Assembly: GCF_918797505.1 (NCBI RefSeq) | Contig: NC_092795.1 | Span: 21,997,131 to 22,061,130 of the forward strand | Length of the DNA stretch: 64,000 bases | Direction of reading: 5' to 3' | DNA from: Bemisia tabaci | Taxonomy: Eukaryota > Arthropoda > Insecta > Hemiptera > Aleyrodidae | Shown: in pieces, positions 56,642 through 64,000 of the stretch | Layout of the letters: each line of letters starts with the position of its first letter | Position numbering within the stretch: the first letter of the stretch is position 1 | The notes under the pieces: generated by a model | What the model saw: the letters and a program-made list of their open reading frames with translations, nothing else | What the model was told of the DNA's origin: nothing | Database searches by the model: none | Position numbers and translations under genes: made by a program

Positions 56642-56970
56642 ACGCGCAATGCGTGAAGTATTCCAACAGTCGTGTAGGCGCTATTATGCGTTCCGCGCGC
56701 CGATCACACTGTGTTTGGCGCAATTAGCTCAACTCGCGGCGCGGAATCAATGTTTTTCAACTTATTATTACCATTTTTTTACACTTAACTAAAACTTAAT
56801 GGTAGTACCAAATTGGAACGTTTTTAACACGTAACTAAAACTAAATGGTAGTAACAAATTGAAAAACGCTGACTCCGCGAGTTAAATTAATCGCGCCAAA
56901 CACGGTGCGGTCGGCACGAAACGCATATTAGCGTCTACAAGACTTTGGAAATACTTCAAGCATTGCGCGT
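56642..56970. mobile_element. MITE with GCAATGCGTGAAGTAT in both inverted ends
   Basis: ACGCGCAATGCGTGAAGTAT at the left and ATACTTCAAGCATTGCGCGT at the right. Arms continue through TAGGCGCTA, ACGCATA and TTTGGCGC. A twofold direct repeat (AACTAAAACTTAATGGTAGT) lies in the middle. Confidence 0.85.
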
Positions 56971-57273
56971 TCACTATGATACGCGTTTTAATAATTGTTG
57001 AATATTCGGAATTATTTCTTGGTTCCGAATCTGCCCAAGTGTACCACACCATTTCTGACCAGTGCACACCGCGATCCTGCGATCCTATAGGATCGAAGGA
57101 TCGTAGAGATTTGGCACCCTTTGCTGATTTACTATGGTTACTAAGAGAATCCCTCTATAGAGAGGAAATCGACAGGTCGGTCCCTTGAGTTCTTGACGTA
57201 GAAAGAGATAACTGTAGCTTCGTTTTTCTCTGAGAATTCGCAATAGTTGAAGTTGTCTTCAAAAATGCTTTCA

Positions 57274-58210
57274 TACCCTGGTAAAAATTGGCGATGGGAG
57301 CGTTTCAAAATATACCATAGGAGTTTTTATAGCCGACTAAAGAAGGCTATCGAAAATCATAGAGCTGGCTGTAGAAAGCGGAGCAAATCATATAACCGGG
57401 CTATACGAAGCTATAAAAAAGTATACAGTCGGGCTATAGTTCCTATCACCGGGCTTTACCCTTTATCGCCATTGGCTATAAAAGGCTATAAGAAATTGTG
57501 TAGAAATTCGTGTGCTTTGGAATCATTGAGTTTGATACGGAAATACCTTAATATTTACAAAACACACATTATATTTTCCTTTAAAACAAATTTTTCTTCA
57601 TCAATTAAAATGAGAATAATCCATACAGAGTGTGCAAACATTTCAAAATCATGAGTTGAAAAACGCTGACTCCGCGAGATTAAATATTAGAGCCTAACAC
57701 AAAGCGGAGCGGTGACGCACTGGCGCCTACAAACCTAACAGGGATACCTCACGCATTGCGCAATGCGTGAAGTATCCCAGTTAGGTTTGTAGGCGCCGAT
57801 GCGCGTTCCGCGCTCTCTGCCCGCCCGCCGCGCCGCAGCGTGCCACGGCGTTTGAAGCAACTATTTCACACCAGAGGTAATGCACAGTATCATAAGAAAT
57901 TGAAAGCGCTCCAACATATTAAGAATGACAGGCATCCTTCAAAAGTACGGAGCTCTCCTCACAAAATAAATCAAGATATACTACGGCACAAAAAGAGAGC
58001 GGTGGTCCAAAAACTAACTAAGTCCTAGTATCCGTATTTAGTAACGTTTAGCATAAACTTTATCGTGTGGCTGTTGCTTAATCGCCATCGGCTATAAAAG
58101 ACTATAAGAAATTGTACAGCCGGCTACGGAAGCTATTGAAAATCTTACAGCCGGCTTTAGGTCTATAGTATTTTGGAACACACATTCTACCGCCAATTTT
58201 TACCAGGGTA
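57274..58210 (-). mobile_element. AGCCGGCT-array element, copy 5
   Basis: TACCCTGGTAAAAATTGGCG at the left and GCCAATTTTTACCAGGGTA at the right. One AGCCAGGCG-containing segment of the left array is deleted. About 937 bp. Confidence 0.92.
57722..57797. repeat. 76-bp central palindrome, copy 5
   Basis: 38+38 layout with two mismatched pairs. Confidence 0.95.
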
Positions 58211-58935
58211 GTGTCGAAGAACATATTCATGCTTGTTGCTACGCTCCAGAACTATTATCTTTCTATCGTCATAGATGAAGGACGTAGACAGTCTTTTTTT
58301 CTGCTCCAAAAAATTGGATTTCTGTGATCCGCGGTATGACAGTTCCACCATTGAAATACTACTCGTCAAGTGATAACCTTAAAATCATATCCGTTTTTCT
58401 TGAGTCGACGTTGCATAGAAATTATCGGATCGTGGAAATGATATTGCTATCTAACGGAGGTTAGAACCATATAATAGGTCTACGAACCATGATGACTTTG
58501 AGCCTGTCTAGTGGTCAAAACGCGCGGCAAGCAGAAAAGCCGGCATAAGTGCATGGAAACTCGTTAAGCGCTGCCGTATCATTGAGATGAAATTGAATTT
58601 ACTTGGGCGTAAAATCACTTCGCTTAGAGTCTGCTGCTCATCATCAGGATGAGGGTATCAATATGGTTTTGTTGGGGCGTAGGTATTAGTATTTTGCACT
58701 CCCTACGTGGCACGTCCAACAAATTCTGGAAAGGGTTAAGTTCACTTAGGTGTGGTTCAGAAATAAGAAAATGACGCTTCGCATTGATCTTTCCTCCATC
58801 GAAGACAATTCATATACTTTTCATGAAACGTATGATCAATATTCAGAAAATAGCAAACGAAGGCGTTTTGCCTGATTGCGGAAGAATATCTGTCCGCATA
58901 CCATATGAAAAATGTGTACAAAATTTTACCCCCGT

Positions 58936-59173
58936 CTCACAGTGGATCAAGTCAATCAGAGAGGCTTGACATGAAATTTTTAACCAAAACTGCAAATTTT
59001 GGTGTTTAATTCGTCACATTTTAAATTTTAAGGGGTGCTTTCAGCTGAAAATTTCCCGAGGAAACCAATGGAATCACTTTTAGAACCTCGAAATTTTGTA
59101 TAAACGGAGTTATAAGCTTTTAAAGTTCCCAATTTCGTCCGACCTCTCCTATTGATTCGATTCACTGTGCGTC
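58936..59173. mobile_element. MITE, CACAGTGGATCGAGTCAAT family, most complete copy
   Basis: CACAGTGGATCAAGTCAATC at the left and CTCCTATTGATTCGATTCAC at the right. Interior GAAACCAATGGAATCACTTT and GGAGTTATAAGCTTTTAAAG. Confidence 0.88.
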
Positions 59174-59639
59174 GCTCGATTTTGCAATGAAAAATCTTTT
59201 TTTTTGTTTATGTTTTTTTGTTCGTGATCGTCGAAAAAAAAATTGAAACACTGCAATATTGGAATTAATGATTTTCCCAATCTCTCCGACAAACTTCTAT
59301 TAAGTGGAGGTAAAATAATTCTTCTCCGTATCGCTAAATTTAAGTTGCGACTAACGTTTCCGGTGTTTATCTTGAACGGAAATGTCTCGCAAAACTTATT
59401 TCTTATGTCCTTCAACCGAGGCTCCAACCAGGGACGCTGGGAAATGGATAGGTATTCTGAGCCCAGCACACGGAAATTTACTGTGAGAATGTAACTTATC
59501 TAAAAGCCTTTTGTTTTCCGAACTTTTCTTCAGCGCCTTAGATCAAAAAATAATTATCTCAACAAAGTACGGGTGCAAAGTCCGGAGGATACGCTAGTCG
59601 CGGTGCAGAATGAAAATAGAGCTGAAGATCTTAACTTAC

Positions 59640-59751
59640 CTATTCTGCCACCGACTTTTGTCGCTCTTTCAGTCACTTCGCAAAAATATTTCAGATAAAG
59701 GCGAATTCGAGCGTTGAACAAAATTTCCATCAAAGTCTGATCAAACATCAT
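59640..59751 (-). other. candidate minus-strand exon with consensus splice sites
   Basis: On the minus strand CCATTAG/ATGATG opens and ATAG/GTAAGTTAAG closes a 112-base interval, and the donor is excellent. The frame MMFDQTLMEILFNARIRLYL...TERATKVGGRI is protein-like. Upstream on the same strand, 59904-60131 is a second protein-like frame. No family recognised. Confidence 0.3.
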
Positions 59752-59903
59752 CTAATGGACATGTGTGGAAGTTAATAGTCTTGAAATTGATATTTCGCAT
59801 TATTTTCAGATGAAAACTCGGCAAAAACATGTCCCTTGCGGCAAAAAAATGATGAATGGCTGCATTCTTTTTTTATTAAAATTGGCCGGACTGCCAGTTT
59901 TGA

Positions 59904-60131
59904 TCAGATAAGAATGTCGTATGGTGACCAACCGTCATCTGATGGTCGATTTTGATTTAAATTTGAACAAGTATCGAAGCCTTTCCACTCAGGGAAGGTA
60001 GCGTCGCGGGTTTTAAAAATTCTGTTCAGTGTCTCTGAATTGAATTTTGGGATAGAGGATGATTGGCAAAACTCGTGGGAAAACGACCCTACCGGCACAG
60101 AAATTGCTTGTAAACTAAAAATCTGACTTCT
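59904..60131 (-). other. candidate coding fragment on the minus strand
   Basis: Open for about 75 codons to a TGA. Includes SSIPKFNSETLNRIFKTRDA and SDDGWSPYDILI, a mixed, non-repetitive composition. TTTTTAGTTTACAAG could be its acceptor. It lies 150 bases upstream, in the minus sense, of the exon candidate at 59640. Confidence 0.25.
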
Positions 60132-60139
60132 CTTTTATC

Positions 60140-60856
60140 GTATATCATGGCGAGGATTTAAAATATAAGTGCAAACGAATGACGATTATTAATTCATATG
60201 ATGTGAAACTAAATTCATCCCAAATCAGTAAATTAATCTGCCATCACGCAACGAAATGGCTGAAAATCATGACTCGAGTCTCGGTTGCGTTGCAATCAGG
60301 TCCGCAATGCTTCATTGGACAGGGTGCTGCGAGTTGACGCAGTGACAATCTATAGGTGTGGTGGAGCTTGATGCTATCGGTATTTTAATTAAATTTTTGC
60401 CGAAACAATCGGCTAAAACGGAGCAAAGGCACTTATCTGAGCTTGTTTGCTTTCCCTCCTTTAGTTCCGTTGTTACCTCGCTGCTCACCTAATCATTTCA
60501 TTTTCTATCTTTGCCTTGTATAAAGTCTCTCGTGCCTTTGAGTGCTTGTCATTTTATTCAGCAACGCTGTTCAACTTTTTACCTTATGATGGCTACGTTC
60601 TGTTTGAACTTATAAGGGATGCTGTCAGGGTGGGTGTAATATTTTAAAAAAATATGTGATCCACTTTTACACCATATGCGATGCTTAGAAAGGACGCTCT
60701 TAATTTTTACATGCCGGATCTCTGATGACGTACTACGCAAACAATTACCCCAGTTGTAGCAATCACGCCCAATACAGCACTTTTAAAATTTAGGTACCAC
60801 TCACCAGCGCATAGTAGTGAGTCTCAAAAATTCCACAGATTTCCTCTATTTCTCCG
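60140..60856. other. intron 2, nothing recognised
   Basis: No repeat, exon or RNA gene seen. Confidence 0.6.
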
Positions 60857-61019
60857 CAGAGGCGGATCCAGTAATTTGGCAACACCGGATTTCCGCCATT
60901 TAAACCTATGTTAAATAATCGATCCTTATCAGAACGCCAGGCCCCACGAAGAATCGATACATTTCCATGGGTTTGAATGGAGAAAAAACGATGTTGCCAA
61001 TTTGCTAGATCCACCAATG
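60857..61019. mobile_element. hAT-type MITE, GGCGGATCCAGCAA family, exact 8-bp duplication
   Basis: CAGAGGCGGATCCAGTAATT at the left and TTTGCTAGATCCACCAATG at the right, 163 bp. TTTCTCCG at 60849-60856 is repeated exactly at 61020-61027. Confidence 0.95.
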
Positions 61020-61151
61020 TTTCTCCGTACTGCTTAAGTATGAGTACTGAGTATGCCCGATACGTATTTTCTCATCGATTTGATGTATTCTTTATCTCTT
61101 TCTTCCCGAAAGATATAAAATGAAGGAACCTTTACTTTTCGGATGACCCTT

Positions 61152-61410
61152 GTACTGCCCTGCTAAGCAAGAACACCGTGCTAGCCGTCCAGCATTGCCA
61201 AAGTGCCCTTGATAAAATACGAATTTCCGTGAAAATTTTTGAAAATTTTCTTCCCATATTCCAGAGGGTTTTAATCGCAATTCGATTGAAAGTATTTGAA
61301 AATTTCAAGGAAATATACTCTCAAAATCCTTTAAACATTAATTTTTTATCATGAGATATCTGGCAGCCTTCAAACGTTCATACTACGTTCTTCCTCAGCA
61401 CGGCAGTGTA
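61152..61410. mobile_element. MITE, TGCCGTGCTAAGCAAGAACG family
   Basis: GTACTGCCCTGCTAAGCAAG at the left and TTCTTCCTCAGCACGGCAGT at the right. Confidence 0.88.
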
Positions 61411-61638
61411 AAAGTTGAGCGTAGTAAAACAAAATTAAGATTCATATTATTTTTCAAAACGAATCAAATTCAATGGTCACTCGGAAAATTGAAATGTAAT
61501 CGTCGAGGCCAATCAAAAATTACCTTAACTAATAAAATGACCCATGAGTCTCGCAAGAGGACTTTCGCAGCAGATTTTCCTCTAAGCATCGAAAAATACT
61601 GCTACTGCTCTCCAATTACTAGTTGCTACATCACAATT

Positions 61639-61890
61639 GGACCGCGTTGAACAGAAAGGAACCAAGCCACATCAGCTATTGCCAAATTTAATTAGGGAAT
61701 TAATTTTTTACATGAAAACGGTTGGGCGGATTTTTGTGCAAATTTCAGTGAATTTTCTCCTTAATACAAAGCAAATTCTTTAAAATTTTCAAAGGAATCC
61801 ACACAAACGTTCCCTCGTAAAAAATTGACTTGCCCAGCTAAATTTGGCAATAGCTGATGTGGCTTGGTTCCTTTCTGTTAAACGCGGTCC
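61639..61890. mobile_element. MITE, GGACCGCGTT..AGAAAGGA family
   Basis: GGACCGCGTTGAACAGAAAG at the left and CTTTCTGTTAAACGCGGTCC at the right. AATT on both flanks may be part of a target duplication. It ends 130 bases before exon 3. Confidence 0.92.
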
Positions 61891-62020
61891 AATTATACAC
61901 CTGACTGAAACATTTTTCATTTTTTCTTAATCACGGTTTCCTCCAATTGTTTTAATGGCTCAACATTCACGAAGGATACTTTTGTTAAAATGTTAATTTT
62001 TCCCTCGATTTTCTTTTCAG

Positions 62021-62232
62021 GTGCATTCACGAGTATTTGGACGTTTATTCAGAGGTCCTGCAGGCAGAAGCTAAAGACCTCGTCAACTCGCCGTTTGGAG
62101 GCCGTTACTGTGGAGATATTGCCCCCCGTCGGCGCATCTCTCTTTACCGTTCGGTTGCTCTTAGTTTCCACACGGACAAAAACTTCACTACTGCCGACCT
62201 TTTCGCCGGAAGATACACTTTTTTTAATGACA
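62021..62232 (+). CDS. CUB-domain protein, exon 3: second half of the CUB domain
   Basis: Acceptor CTCGATTTTCTTTTCAG and donor A/GTAAGA. The split Glu codon from exon 2 is completed and cysteine 90 follows (ECIHEYLDVYSE). Cysteine 119 lies in GGRYCGDIAPRRRISLY, so C90-C119 is the second CUB disulphide. Asp96 (in YLDVY) and Asp141 (in FHTDKN) stand where calcium-binding CUB domains keep acidic residues. Asn143 in NFT is a possible glycosylation site. The domain closes with LFAGRYTFFND. The exon leaves in phase 1. Further exons (more CUB domains or a membrane segment, if this is a suppressor-of-lurcher-type protein) must lie beyond the window. Confidence 0.9.
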
Positions 62233-64000
62233 GTAAGAAAGTTCATCAGTCAAATTTTATAAGTTTCACAGAAAATGTAGCTCGGGCCAGGTCTTACTCC
62301 CACCCACACTGCTTCAGATAACTTTTGTATGTATCAGTCGCTTTCACAGCGCACTAAGGCGCTCTGCGACGCCTACCCGCCGCAGGAATCAAGATAATTT
62401 AATCCTAATAATCTTCTACTGGAGCCTTAAAAATTGATATTACTGAAGATCATTCCAATAGATGGTTTAATAAAGGAATCCTAGTAAAAAGGACGAGATA
62501 TCACTTTCGTGTAACGTAAATTGTTAACTGGATGTTGAAATTTCTCTGTGGTACAGAATTTGGGGCTGCAGCGAGAACCAGAAATTAGAGGACTTGAAAA
62601 GCTTAGTTTTACTCCACAGAATTCATTAGTCCAAAAAAAAAAAATAAATAATAATAAATCAAATTAATTAAATTTAAAATAATTACATATCACTGTAAAA
62701 TACTCGTGATTCGAGTAGTTAGCGCTCGATGCGACACAAGTCCGTCAATTCAAAATATCTGTCTTTCCCCGCTAATGAAATTCACTCGCTGATTGGCTCC
62801 TGTCACTTGATACGACTGCGCCGCAGAAATGGCGGGAACTTTGGGCGGGAATGCGCGCAATTGGCCATAGAGTACACAATTGGCGCGCAATGATTTGTTT
62901 ACCTCCAATTTCTAACCTAAACAAGTGAATTCGTGAATTCAATTTTTGCAATTAATTTGCGTTCAACTAAAGTTACTTGCTTTATGTACCTGTTTTATCG
63001 AATTTAATTACCACAGTCTAAATATGTTCATGCATCGTTCAAGTTCCATTCCTTCCTCGAGACTAGCTGTCTCTTTCGTTAAAAGATATCAAGGAGAGGT
63101 TGTGCGCAGAATGCAAGTTAAATATTCCACCCTCATCACATTTATAAGAATTGTCTTTCGAGAAAACCGTTTTGAATATTATAAGCATAGGCCACGGTTT
63201 CTGTGCGTAGATGCAGTCAGGTAATGTCCACATTTATTTTCTTCAAGTGGTTAGATACATGTATGAAATATACGTGACACATGTATCATTACTCATACAC
63301 ATGCGACTGAGAAAAGAGATCCTCATGCAGGAACTCAACATTCATTTACTATCAACTGAGACAAGTACTGAGTAATACATCATTTGTTCCCAATAGAACT
63401 CTTGTGCGTGTCAGGGATTTTCAATATGAGTATTTTTATCTTGTAAAATCTTGCAAGGAATACGCTGGTGCCCCTGGTTTTCTCTTCCAAGCTTGAGTAA
63501 AGCTCTCAAAGTTGAGGCTGTAATTGAAGGGATCTCCCTCGTTATGCTGAGTCCACCTCTCTCTATGATCAGTCTAACTCCATGCAAAGATAGGAAGCAA
63601 GTATAGTAGTGGGGTTGCCACTTTGTTTGGGGACTTCAAAGCTGGAACCTCAGCAGCGAACGGACTTCTTTATCCCCTTCTCTGTGCTTGGAAAATTTGA
63701 CTAGGTACAGGAAGTGGACTCTCAGTGTAGCGTTGGGGATACCCACCATCAGGGCCTCGAATTTGAGTGCTTTTTAAGCTTAGGAGTTCGTTTCAGAGAA
63801 TGCCAGTGGCACCATTGTGTCTATGGAAATGTCACATAAGAAAAGATACTTAAATTGCAAATCCTAGAAGCTTGAAAGAGCTCCAATGTAAAACAATTGA
63901 TAATTAGCTCAAACTGAGATTGATTGTTGCCATTTCCTGAAAAATAGAATGCCAGTATGAACTGGATACTCTCTTGTGACTCTCTCATGAAAAATTCAAC
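62233..64000. other. start of intron 3, no exon recognised
   Basis: I searched for an acceptor followed by a phase-compatible CUB-like frame and found none. Bases 62632-62695 are low-complexity AT sequence. A 92-codon frame at 62946-63224 has no domain. Confidence 0.55.

Noticed and set aside
1..64000. CRISPR array, operon, riboswitch or prophage structures
   Set aside because: Tandem repeats present have no spacer architecture, and all evidence (long GT-AG introns, hAT elements, SINE) is of an animal nuclear genome.

Overview
This window is eukaryotic nuclear DNA from an insect. It is AT-rich, has no operons and no bacterial-type genes, carries GT..AG introns tens of kilobases long, and is packed with short inverted-repeat DNA transposons. 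From memory, several repeat families (for example those with ends TAGAGTCCCTTTATACTGAG, TGCCGTGCTAAGCAAGAACG and GACGTATTTCT) look like those of the whitefly Bemisia tabaci. That species call is an inference and was not checked.

One gene is well supported. It lies on the + strand and runs off the right edge. Exon 1 (10771-10866) encodes a start Met and a signal peptide. Exon 2 (41226-41403) and exon 3 (62021-62232) together encode one complete CUB domain. All three exons have consensus splice sites, and the phases fit (1, then 2, then 1 out of exon 3). The introns are about 30.4 kb and 20.6 kb. The product is a secreted or membrane-anchored CUB protein. The closest family I can suggest is the insect group usually annotated as suppressor of lurcher protein 1-like (glutamate-receptor auxiliary proteins). 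Later exons would lie beyond base 64000.

Most of the rest is intronic or flanking mobile DNA. I recognise about 15 repeat families. Several have exact or near-exact 8-bp target-site duplications, the hAT signature: 7201-7506, 24704-25015, 30166-30318, 33707-33870, 39600-40488, 50603-50762 and 60857-61019. The most striking family has five copies of about 770-960 bp (4646, 17127, 23074, 44820, 57274). Each carries arrays of an AGCCGGCT-like motif at both ends and a 76-bp near-perfect central palindrome. Long foldback elements (450, 340, 216 and 196 bp), a tRNA-derived SINE split by a transposon, several minisatellites and recent tandem duplications complete the repeat picture.

A few unique stretches look protein-like but match no family I can name: 11338-11586, 15697-15994 and 31803-32054 on +, and 32911-33159, 50337-50585, 53813-54064 and 59640-60131 on -. 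They may be nested genes, unrecognised exons or decayed genes. A window this size contains many chance open frames of 60-100 codons, so these calls are weak. A compact GC-rich locus at 18430-18725 combines a G-quadruplex motif, a 25-codon all-hydrophobic ORF and an antisense start-plus-donor pair.
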